A DNA stretch of 8,699 nt from an uncultured Clostridia bacterium. GTDB lineage: Bacteria > Bacillota > Clostridia > Oscillospirales > Acutalibacteraceae. The stretch is taken from the NCBI GenBank assembly GCA_944382025.1, contig CALWMQ010000163.1:1-8699 (forward strand), written 5' to 3'. The notes under the pieces were generated by a model. That model was not told the DNA's origin. It saw nothing but the letters and a program-made list of their open reading frames with translations, and searched no databases. A program made the translations under genes and the position numbers. Numbering within the stretch: the first letter of the stretch is position 1; each line of letters begins with the position of its first letter. This document shows positions 1 through 5,408 of the stretch, piece after piece.

Positions 1-115
1 CGTTATTGACAACCAATGTGCCCAGGAGGGCAAACAGAGGCATAATCAAAAGAACCGCCAAGAGGGCACGGCGCATGAAATCATAGTCAAACAGGGAGAG
101 AAGCGCTTCAAACAC
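1..115 (-). CDS. znuB: Metal ABC transporter permease, N-terminal fragment (ZnuB-like)
   Basis: Only the first 38 codons are inside the window; the gene continues past the left edge. A GTG start at 115-113 opens a reading frame beginning V-F-E-A-L-L-S-L-F-D-Y-D-F-M-R-R-A-L-L, followed by a long hydrophobic run (about residues 17-36). That fits the first membrane helix of ABC-3 family permeases, whose N-termini often read F-x-R-R-A-L-L. The start overlaps the stop of the ATPase gene by 8 bases, and a GGGAGG ribosome binding site lies 8 bases upstream inside the ATPase gene, so translational coupling is likely. By family knowledge the protein would form the membrane channel for the zinc (or manganese) taken up by the two upstream gene products. 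The assignment rests on context plus a short piece, so the substrate is inferred. Confidence 0.75.
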   Translation of the reverse strand, partial: MFEALLSLFDYDFMRRALLAVLLIMPLFALLGTLVVNN

Positions 116-878
116 GGTCAGCACCTCCCGGATAAGGCTGAGCCCCCGCGGGGTGAGCGGAAAAAGCGGCGGAAAAGGCCGGCGTGGCAAATACCGCCTC
201 CGGTGTTCCGCATTCCAGTACGGTTTTATCCAGCAGTACCACCCGGTCCGCATGATCCCTTACATAGTCCAAATCGTGGGATACCAGCAGAAGGACCATA
301 TCATCGGTGGCTTTCAGCTGATCCAACAGGGCATAGAAATCCTGAAGGCCCGCTTGATCCACCCCTGAAACCGGCTCATCCAGAATCAGGAGATCAGGAG
401 CGGGCAGGGTAGCGATGGCCAGTAATACCCGCTGCAGTTCCCCGCCCGACAAGCGCCCTGCCGGCCGATCTAAAAGGGTATCCGCCCGGAACCGGCGAAA
501 ATGACAGGCCAGCTTCTCCGCCCGTTTCCTGCTACGGGGCAGGAAAGCCGGATAGGAAGAGGTAAAAGCCAGCGCCATATCATAAACGGTGGCGGGGGAA
601 CCCCTGTCCAGATTGAGGGACTGGGGTACATAACCGATCCGGGGCTTTCTGGGAGACGGTACACCGCCGTGGCCCGAGAATTCCACACGGCCGGTATGGG
701 GCAGTTCTCCCAGGATGGCCTTCAGCAGAGTGGATTTTCCCGCCCCGTTGCGCCCGATGACAGCCGTCAGTTCCCCGCAGTGGGCATGGAGATTTACATC
801 CTGTAGCAGGGTTTCCCCGCCCAGGCAAACCCCGATATGATGGATCTTCAGGCAATGCAGCCCGCATTGGCATGGCAT
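108..878 (-). CDS. znuC: Metal (zinc) ABC transporter ATP-binding protein
   Basis: This 256-residue protein is the nucleotide-binding subunit of a metal importer, energising the permease encoded next. All ABC motifs are present: Walker A GRNGAGKST (42-50), Q-loop Gln86 in YVPQ, signature LSGGELQR (143-150), Walker B LLILDEP (163-169), D-loop SGVD (171-174) and H-loop His201. The ATG at 878 is preceded by AGGAGGG 6 bases upstream, and the gene lies 13 bases after the binding-protein stop. The N-terminus is unusual: about 10 residues containing C3, C5, C9 and H8 (CQCGLHC) come before the usual start of the domain. Whether it binds metal is unknown. The order binding protein-ATPase-permease and the binding protein's zinc-type ligands point to zinc; manganese is the alternative. 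Confidence 0.9.
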   Translation of the reverse strand: MPCQCGLHCLKIHHIGVCLGGETLLQDVNLHAHCGELTAVIGRNGAGKSTLLKAILGELPHTGRVEFSGHGGVPSPRKPRIGYVPQSLNLDRGSPATVYDMALAFTSSYPAFLPRSRKRAEKLACHFRRFRADTLLDRPAGRLSGGELQRVLLAIATLPAPDLLILDEPVSGVDQAGLQDFYALLDQLKATDDMVLLLVSHDLDYVRDHADRVVLLDKTVLECGTPEAVFATPAFSAAFSAHPAGAQPYPGGADRV

Positions 879-891
879 GGGAATCCCTCCT

Positions 892-1869
892 TTATGGTTC
901 GCCGGAAGGGCCGGATCCGGCCCCCGCCTGTTCCAGCAGCGACAGGTTGTAATCCATCGCCTGAACCCATCGATCCTTGTCCGCCGTCCCCTCGGCGGGG
1001 GTTACCGCGGCATCCAGTACGGCGGTATAGCTTCCCGCCGCGTACCCGGTCAGATAGGTATAGGCTACAGGATATTGATTATCATACAAAAACAATGTAC
1101 GCTTTCCACGGATAGCGTCCGCAATCTCTTCCAGTTCCCCGGCGGAGACGACGCTCTCCTCTCCCATAGCTACGCGTCCCTCCACATGGAGCTGGAGGTC
1201 TTCCGCCAGATAGGCCAGGGAATCATGGAAAATAACACAGCTCTCAAAGGGAAGGGATACCGCTGCGGTTTCCAGCCGGACTTGCCTCTGTCGGATTGTC
1301 TCAAGGTACTTTTCTCCGTTAGCCCGGTACGCTTCCGCCCGGGAGGGATCAGCAGCACACAGTTGATCCATTAATTTTTCCACCTGTGCGGCATAGCGGG
1401 CGGGGCTCATCCAGATGTGTTCATTGTATATCGTCTCTGCCTCGGCTTCTTCCTGAGCCTCCTCCGTCTCGTGGTGATGATGGGAGGACGATTCCAGCAG
1501 CGAGATTCCAGTGGAGGTATCCACAGTCGGCAGGCCGGGTAATTGGTCCAGCGCCTGATCCAGGAAGCTTTCAGCTCCTGCCCCGTTGAGCACCAGCAGA
1601 TCGGCTTGCTGTAGGGTGATCATGTTGTCCGGGGACAGCTGGTAGTCGTGGAGGCAGCCGGTCTGCGGCTGGGCCAGGCAGGACACCCGTACATCTTGCA
1701 CGCCTTCCGTCAGGTTCAGGACAGCGGTATACATGGGATAGAAGCTGGCCACGATAGAAAATTCCTCATGAGCCTTATCCCGATAGGTACCGGTAAAAGC
1801 CGTAACGCCTAAGGAGACGGCTGTGATGGCCGCCATCAACAAGGCCGTGCCGCCATATATTTTTTTCAT
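892..1869 (-). CDS. znuA: Zinc-binding ABC transporter substrate-binding protein (ZnuA/AdcA-like)
   Basis: This 325-residue cluster A-I metal-binding protein captures extracellular zinc for the ZnuBC pair. Visible family signatures are the FYPMYTAVLNL strand, LHDYQLSP with ligand His74, a short His-rich acidic loop starting at HHHH (130-133), NEHIWMSP with His151 and FHDSLAYLAEDL with His215. His at the third ligand position is typical of zinc proteins; manganese homologues carry Glu there. ATG at 1869 was chosen because AAGGAG lies 9 bases upstream; an in-frame TTG at 1902 would put the ribosome binding site inside the gene and lies in the operator. The N-terminus is a basic-hydrophobic signal or anchor (residues 2-27), but it lacks a lipobox cysteine, which is odd for a Gram-positive binding protein, so it may be secreted or membrane-anchored. 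It is the first gene of the operon. Confidence 0.9.
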   Translation of the reverse strand: MKKIYGGTALLMAAITAVSLGVTAFTGTYRDKAHEEFSIVASFYPMYTAVLNLTEGVQDVRVSCLAQPQTGCLHDYQLSPDNMITLQQADLLVLNGAGAESFLDQALDQLPGLPTVDTSTGISLLESSSHHHHETEEAQEEAEAETIYNEHIWMSPARYAAQVEKLMDQLCAADPSRAEAYRANGEKYLETIRQRQVRLETAAVSLPFESCVIFHDSLAYLAEDLQLHVEGRVAMGEESVVSAGELEEIADAIRGKRTLFLYDNQYPVAYTYLTGYAAGSYTAVLDAAVTPAEGTADKDRWVQAMDYNLSLLEQAGAGSGPSGEP

Positions 1870-1878
1870 GAGAGAAAT

Positions 1879-1884
1879 CTCCTT
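1879..1884 (-). promoter_or_regulatory. Ribosome binding site deciding the znuA start
   Basis: AAGGAG read on the minus strand, 9 bases before ATG 1869. It selects this ATG over the in-frame TTG at 1902. Its first two bases belong to the inverted-repeat operator. Confidence 0.8.
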
Positions 1885-1905
1885 ATTGCAAATCAGATGC
1901 AATAA
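1883..1905 (-). promoter_or_regulatory. Candidate Zur (Fur-family) operator over the zinc operon start site
   Basis: A perfect inverted repeat, TTATTGCA-7 bases-TGCAATAA, spans 23 bp. It touches the last base of the -10 box, covers the predicted transcription start and reaches the ribosome binding site. The inner part on the minus strand (TGCATCTGATTTGCA) resembles the 7-1-7 architecture used by Fur-family repressors. Position and symmetry are seen directly; assignment to Zur is inferred from the zinc transporter downstream. No fur/zur gene is in the window. Confidence 0.7.
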
Positions 1906-1933
1906 TAGTACGCTATTCCTGCCGTCTTGTCAA
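1905..1933 (-). promoter_or_regulatory. Promoter of the zinc uptake operon
   Basis: On the minus strand a perfect -35 box TTGACA (1933-1928) is separated by exactly 17 bases from TACTAT (1910-1905), a 5/6 match to the -10 consensus. Transcription should start around 1898-1900, about 30 bases upstream of the znuA ATG. No other good promoter is visible upstream of the operon. Confidence 0.85.
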
Positions 1934-2285
1934 GAGGAAGCCTACAAATCGGCAGGATGACTCGCTCGGTTTGGCGGTAGCGGTTGTCATCTCAGATGCC
2001 GGGACTAGGATGGAACCGGATGCGGAAATTGGAACGCCGCAGAGAGTTTGGTTAATCACGCGCGTTTTTGCTCTCATGCGGGAAAGCGCCTGTTCAGCAT
2101 AGGCGCTGGACGAGAAACCGGGGGCAGGCATGGCATCTGAATTCTTTTTGCGAAAAAATATCTTTTTTTCAAAATGAAGAGAGAAATATGATGAAATAGC
2201 GGGACTTTATAACAAAATCGTCGAATTGTCAACCCTTTTTCTGTTCAAGAGGAAAAAATTCCCATTAAGTCAATGAAATCTACGG
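1911..2285. other. Intergenic region between the zinc operon and the first XRE gene, with a possible gene relic
   Basis: About 375 bases without a supportable gene. The part from about 1920 to 2131 has coding-like base composition and is open on both strands: about 61 plus-strand codons (1920-2102, no start codon with a ribosome binding site) and 72 minus-strand codons (2131-1913, no ribosome binding site). I recognise neither translation. Part of it contains the -35 of the zinc promoter. From about 2140 to 2285 the DNA becomes strongly AT-rich with A and T runs (for example 2144-2172), as expected of promoter DNA. Confidence 0.5.
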
Positions 2286-2291
2286 TATAAT
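2286..2291 (+). promoter_or_regulatory. -10 box of the promoter for the first XRE regulator
   Basis: A perfect TATAAT lies 47 bases before the ATG at 2338. The -35 region around 2263-2269 (CATTAAG) matches the consensus poorly, so the promoter may need an activator or be weak. Confidence 0.5.
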
Positions 2292-2337
2292 TTGGTAAAC
2301 TCTATTGTGGAAAAGGAATGGAATAAGGGGGCTAGCT

Positions 2338-2655
2338 ATGCTTAGGCTTAAAGAATTACGGGAAGCCTGCCATGTAACTCAGGAGAAGCTGGCGGAACAG
2401 GTAGGATCCAGTAAATCCAGTATCAGTTATTACGAGTCAGGCAAACGGGAACCGGACATTAATATGCTCAAACAGCTGGCCGCCTATTTCCATGTAACGG
2501 TGGATTATCTGATCGGCCTGTCCCCTCTGCCTAATGAATTTCTTCAGCAGGACGAGATCCGTATGTTGATGCTGTACCGTAAAATGGCACCCGAAGAGCA
2601 GACCGCTATCGTGGGTATGATGGACGCTGTGGTCAATACCCGAGAAAAGGTCTGA
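2338..2655 (+). CDS. XRE/Cro-family transcriptional regulator (105 aa)
   Basis: A small cytoplasmic DNA-binding protein. Residues 3-60 form a canonical HTH_3 domain: LKELREACHVTQEKLAEQVG, then the recognition-helix segment SKSSISYYESGKREPD, then INMLKQLAAYFHVTVDYLIG. The remaining 45 residues form a short charged helical tail (NEFLQQDEIRMLMLYRKMAPEEQ) of the kind that mediates dimerisation in SinR- or phage-repressor-like proteins. The start at 2338 is supported by AAGGGGG about 7 bases upstream; an in-frame TTG at 2305 lacks a ribosome binding site. It is monocistronic, with its own -10 box and a strong terminator 43 bases after the stop. It faces away from the zinc operon. Its targets cannot be read from the sequence; it could be a housekeeping repressor or a remnant of a mobile element. 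Confidence 0.85.
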   Translation: MLRLKELREACHVTQEKLAEQVGSSKSSISYYESGKREPDINMLKQLAAYFHVTVDYLIGLSPLPNEFLQQDEIRMLMLYRKMAPEEQTAIVGMMDAVVNTREKV

Positions 2656-2697
2656 GGGTCAGGTATGTCTTACGGCGGCAATACATAATAAGAATCC

Positions 2698-2737
2698 ATC
2701 CCTGCTGGCAGAATCCTTTGCCTGCAGGGATTTTTTT
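2698..2737 (+). terminator. Intrinsic terminator after the first XRE gene
   Basis: ATCCCTGC (2698-2705) pairs with GCAGGGAT (2724-2731). One T-T mismatch is followed by four more pairs (GGCA 2707-2710 with TGCC 2719-2722), and a run of seven T (2731-2737) closes the structure. This is a textbook Rho-independent terminator. Confidence 0.9.
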
Positions 2738-2914
2738 GGATGTTTCACCACAGCCGCGTGCTGAAACAAACAAGAGGATGCACTGGCGGCATCGGGGTTA
2801 GAGGAACTCCATGGCTGGCGCCAAGAAAAAGCATCTTTTCCCGCCCCATGCCACCGTAGCCTCCCCAGCATATTTTTTAAGGAAAATATAGAATAATTAA
2901 TGGCTGCTCCATAG

Positions 2915-2929
2915 GAGTATAATATACTC
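2915..2929. promoter_or_regulatory. Perfect 7-1-7 palindrome containing a TATAAT box (orphan operator/promoter)
   Basis: GAGTATAATATACTC is an exact inverted repeat around base 2922 and contains TATAAT at 2918-2923. Its form fits a dimeric repressor operator lying on a -10 box. No good -35 box and no gene lie directly downstream, so its function is uncertain. Confidence 0.4.
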
Positions 2930-2982
2930 TTACAATGCTACAAATGGATTTTTAAGATGTGCTGAAGGCTCGAGAAAAGCTG

Positions 2983-2991
2983 TGCTATAAT
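2983..2991 (+). promoter_or_regulatory. Extended -10 promoter upstream of the membrane XRE gene
   Basis: TGCTATAAT matches the extended -10 form TGnTATAAT exactly. There is no clear -35, which extended -10 promoters can do without. Transcription would begin near 2998 and give a leader of about 195 bases before ATG 3193. Confidence 0.5.
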
Positions 2992-3121
2992 AATACCATC
3001 ATTTATCTCAAAACCATCCCTGATAGGATCAGGTTGAGGGCATCGGTCCGAATAGGCCTTAGAATAATCTATACAAGACTGCGTTTCACTGTCGAGCGGG
3101 AGTAACTCAATGTCAATGTTA

Positions 3122-3148
3122 ATACCCGTTGCTTGTAGCAACGGGTAT
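3122..3148 (+). other. Perfect 12-bp hairpin in the leader of the membrane XRE gene
   Basis: ATACCCGTTGCT (3122-3133) and AGCAACGGGTAT (3137-3148) are exact complements with a TGT loop. Only ATTTGT follows, so it would be a weak terminator or attenuator. It could equally be a structured end of a small RNA. Confidence 0.6.
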
Positions 3149-3161
3149 ATTTGTATACAAT
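3133..3161 (+). promoter_or_regulatory. Possible proximal promoter and autoregulatory operator of the membrane XRE gene
   Basis: TTGTAG (3133-3138, 3/6 match to -35) and TACAAT (3156-3161, -10) are separated by 17 bases. The -10 overlaps the exact 10-bp palindrome TTGTATACAA (3151-3160), a plausible binding site for the XRE protein encoded 32 bases downstream. Self-repression is inferred from position only. Confidence 0.35.
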
Positions 3162-3192
3162 AGAGTAAACCACAAGAAGGAGGTTATCTCTA

Positions 3193-3702
3193 ATGTTAAG
3201 TGAAAACATCAAAGTAATCAGAAAATCAAAAGGGCTTTCGCAAGAGGATCTTGCTATCAAGCTAAATGTGGTGCGACAAACAATCTCCAAATGGGAACAG
3301 GGATTGTCAGTTCCCGATTCTGATATGTTAATCTCTATATCGGAAATGCTTGAAACGCCTGTAAGCACTTTGCTTGGAGAAACTGTTGCTGAGCCCAAAG
3401 CTGATGACTTAAAATCCATTTCCGAAAAACTGGAAATTATAAACTTGCAGCTTGCTCAACGGAAGAAAGTAAGACGGAAACTGCTTCAATGGCTGCTTAT
3501 CGCATTGTGCGTGGTCATCATCATCATCGCCACCGCCTTATTCGTATTCAATAGTGCTTATTTAGGATGGGATTATAGTGACCCTGAAATGGCCGTTGCC
3601 GGAGCTGCGTTTCATGCGTTTGAATGGCTGTTTGTCCGATTGGCGCCATTTATCCTTATAGGAGCAATGGTTGGGATTTGCTTAACATGGAAAAATATAT
3701 AA
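3193..3702 (+). CDS. Membrane-associated XRE-family regulator (HTH plus two TM segments)
   Basis: A 169-residue protein with an N-terminal HTH_3 domain (residues 4-60: IKVIRKSKGLSQEDLAIKL, then VVRQTISKWEQG, then SVPDSDMLISISEML). A charged, probably helical linker follows (65-97, ending QRKKVRRK), then a strongly hydrophobic helix (about 98-120) and a second one (about 146-165). This is an XRE domain tethered to the membrane, a layout common in Firmicutes of unknown signal specificity. A GGAGG ribosome binding site 9 bases before ATG 3193 fixes the start. The gene is visibly more AT-rich than its neighbours and follows palindrome-rich DNA, which suggests acquisition by transfer. It appears monocistronic. 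It may sense a membrane or envelope condition, but no partner gene is adjacent. Confidence 0.85.
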   Translation: MLSENIKVIRKSKGLSQEDLAIKLNVVRQTISKWEQGLSVPDSDMLISISEMLETPVSTLLGETVAEPKADDLKSISEKLEIINLQLAQRKKVRRKLLQWLLIALCVVIIIIATALFVFNSAYLGWDYSDPEMAVAGAAFHAFEWLFVRLAPFILIGAMVGICLTWKNI

Positions 3703-3765
3703 AACCGTTCTGATGGGACACGGGAAAGTTTGAAGGCAGTTGTGAGGCAAAACACAGTTAGATCA

Positions 3766-3810
3766 GAAAGCCCTGGGCTGCGAGGAAACATCTCATGGCA
3801 CAGGGCTTTC
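3766..3810 (+). terminator. Possible terminator of the membrane XRE gene
   Basis: GAAAGCCCTG (3766-3775) and CAGGGCTTTC (3801-3810) are exact 10-base complements enclosing 25 bases. No real T run follows on the plus strand (CCCGTTATCTTT), so termination efficiency is uncertain. Confidence 0.5.
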
Positions 3811-3897
3811 CCCGTTATCTTTAAGAAGTGGGACTCTTTTTCCTTGGAGGGGGAAGTTCATCGGCTATAGGCGACGCGCTTCTGAAAATCCTGCCTG

Positions 3898-3932
3898 TTA
3901 ACAAAAAGGGCCCAGTATAAACTGGGCCCTTT
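3898..3932 (-). terminator. Intrinsic terminator of the Nudix-nfnAB operon
   Basis: AAAGGGCCCAGT (3905-3916) and ACTGGGCCCTTT (3921-3932) form a perfect 12-bp stem with a 4-base loop. Read on the minus strand it is followed by TTTTTGTT. It lies 84 bases after the nfnB stop. Confidence 0.85.
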
Positions 3933-4015
3933 CGATATGTTTTTGGGGGAATAAAATAACTTCCTGTTTTTCTGTTTATGAGCTATTTTCCGCCCGCCAA
4001 CTAAACTATACGGGA

Positions 4016-5407
4016 TTATTTTTTGTTCCGGATATACTCGTCAATGGCCTTAGCAGCAGTTTTGCCGGCACCCATGGCCAGAATCACGGTAGCCGCGCCG
4101 GTTACCGCGTCACCGCCTGCGTATACGCCCTCACGGCTGGTAAGACCGGTTTCCTCTTCTACCACAATACCGCCCCATTTCTGGGTATCCAAGCCCTTGG
4201 TGGTGGATTTTATCAGGGGATTGGGCGAGGTACCGATAGCCATGATCACGCAGTCCACATCCAGGACAAACTCCGACCCAGCCTTTTCCACAGGACGGCG
4301 GCGTCCGGAAGCATCCGGTTCTCCAAGCTCCATCTCCACGCATTCCATACCGGAGACGAACCCATCCTCACTGCCCAAGATCCGGGTAGGATTGTTCAGC
4401 AGCTTGAAGGTAATCCCTTCCTCCTTGGCATGCTCCACTTCTTCCGCACGGGCAGGGAGCTCCTTTTCAGAGCGCCGGTAAACGATATAGACATCCTCAG
4501 CGCCCAGCCGTTTGGCGCAGCGAGCGGCATCCATAGCCACGTTGCCGCCTCCCACCACCGCTACCTTTTTCGCGTGCTGGATAGGAGTGCTGCTGTCCTC
4601 TTTATAGGATTTCATCAGGTTCACCCGGGTCAGGAACTCGTTAGCGGAATAAACCCCTTTCAGGTTTTCCCCCGGGATATTCATAAACCGGGGCCGGCCG
4701 GCGCCGGAACCGATGAAAACCGCCTCAAACCCATCCTCCAGCAGTTCATCCACCGAAAGCACCCGGCCAATAACCATATTGGTTTCCACCTTCACGCCAA
4801 GGGCCTTCAGGGAATCAATTTCTTTCTGGACAATCGCCTTGGGAAGACGGAACTCAGGAATACCATATACCAGCACGCCGCCAGCTGTATGCAGGGCCTC
4901 AAATACCGTGACATCATAGCCCAGTTTTGCCAAGTCGCCCGCGCAGGTCAGTCCGGAGGGGCCGGAACCTACGACAGCCACCCGATGGCCGTTGGGAGCG
5001 GGCTTTTTGGGAGCCTCCTTGACATGGGCGTTATGCCAGTCAGCCACAAACCGTTCCAGGCGTCCGATAGCAACCGGTTCTCCCTTGACACCGCGGACAC
5101 ATTTGGATTCGCACTGGGTTTCCTGAGGGCATACCCGGCCGCATACCGCGGGAAGAGAACTGGATTTCACGATGATCTGGTAGGCCTCTTCAAAATTCCC
5201 CTTGGCTACCTCCGCTATGAAATCCGGGATGAAGATATTCACCGGGCAGCCGCCGACACAGGGCTTATTCTTACAGTGCAGGCAGCGCTGAGCCTCGTCA
5301 ATGGCCTGTTCCTCGGAATAGCCCAGGGCTACTTCCTTAAAGTTTTTGTTCCGTACATCCGGGGCCTGAGACGGCATCTCGTTCTTTTTCAGAGACATAT
5401 TGGGCAT
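4016..5407 (-). CDS. nfnB: NfnB: large subunit of NADH-dependent ferredoxin:NADP+ oxidoreductase
   Basis: This 463-residue flavoprotein belongs to the GltD/dihydropyrimidine dehydrogenase-like family. An N-terminal double [4Fe-4S] region carries C42, C45, C50, C54 (CLHCKNKPCVGGC) and C89, C93, C99, C103 (CGRVCPQETQCESKC). An FAD fold follows with VGSGPSG (146-152), then an NADPH fold with VVGGGNVAMDAAR (284-296) and YRRSEKELPAR, and a C-terminal FAD closure AGGDAVTGAATV (430-441). In Nfn complexes this subunit binds NADPH and the bifurcating FAD. The preceding gene is the matching small subunit, one base away, which favours NfnAB over stand-alone glutamate synthase small subunit. ATG 5407 has AGGAGG 9 bases upstream; an upstream in-frame start at 5464 would lie well inside nfnA. 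SudAB (sulfide dehydrogenase) is the main alternative name. Confidence 0.88.
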   Translation of the reverse strand: MPNMSLKKNEMPSQAPDVRNKNFKEVALGYSEEQAIDEAQRCLHCKNKPCVGGCPVNIFIPDFIAEVAKGNFEEAYQIIVKSSSLPAVCGRVCPQETQCESKCVRGVKGEPVAIGRLERFVADWHNAHVKEAPKKPAPNGHRVAVVGSGPSGLTCAGDLAKLGYDVTVFEALHTAGGVLVYGIPEFRLPKAIVQKEIDSLKALGVKVETNMVIGRVLSVDELLEDGFEAVFIGSGAGRPRFMNIPGENLKGVYSANEFLTRVNLMKSYKEDSSTPIQHAKKVAVVGGGNVAMDAARCAKRLGAEDVYIVYRRSEKELPARAEEVEHAKEEGITFKLLNNPTRILGSEDGFVSGMECVEMELGEPDASGRRRPVEKAGSEFVLDVDCVIMAIGTSPNPLIKSTTKGLDTQKWGGIVVEEETGLTSREGVYAGGDAVTGAATVILAMGAGKTAAKAIDEYIRNKK

Positions 5408-5408
5408 C

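Larger units (their letters stand above)
2738..3192. other. Gene-free AT-rich stretch rich in palindromes, leader of the membrane XRE gene
   Basis: About 455 bases without a supportable gene. Up to about 2868 the composition matches the rest of the window. From 2870 it turns AT-rich and holds several inverted repeats: ATATTTT/AAAATAT (2870-2889, 6-base loop), GAGTATA-A-TATACTC (2915-2929), CCTGAT/ATCAGG (3019-3033), a perfect 12-bp hairpin (3122-3148) and TTGTATACAA (3151-3160). Short minus-strand reading frames at 2659-2871 and 2938-3141 lack ribosome binding sites and recognisable families. Confidence 0.6.
3703..4015. other. Convergent intergenic region between the membrane XRE gene and nfnB
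   Basis: About 313 bases between two convergent transcription units. It holds two hairpins (3766-3810 and 3905-3932) and no supportable gene. I see nothing recognisable in 3811-3897. Confidence 0.7.

Noticed and set aside
1870..1902. Upstream TTG start extending the zinc-binding protein by 11 residues
   Set aside because: The ribosome binding site AAGGAG would fall inside the gene, and the extension MHLICNKEISL would disrupt the signal sequence.
2659..2871. 70-codon minus-strand frame
   Set aside because: Overlaps the intrinsic terminator of the first XRE gene and has no start signal or recognisable motif.
2938..3141. 67-codon minus-strand frame ahead of the membrane XRE gene
   Set aside because: Begins inside the perfect 12-bp hairpin, lacks a ribosome binding site and matches no family I know. 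The palindromic leader interpretation explains the DNA better.
2338..3702. Toxin-antitoxin or phage lysis-lysogeny module formed by the two XRE genes
   Set aside because: No toxin, integrase or divergent partner is present; the two genes have separate promoters and are divided by a strong terminator.
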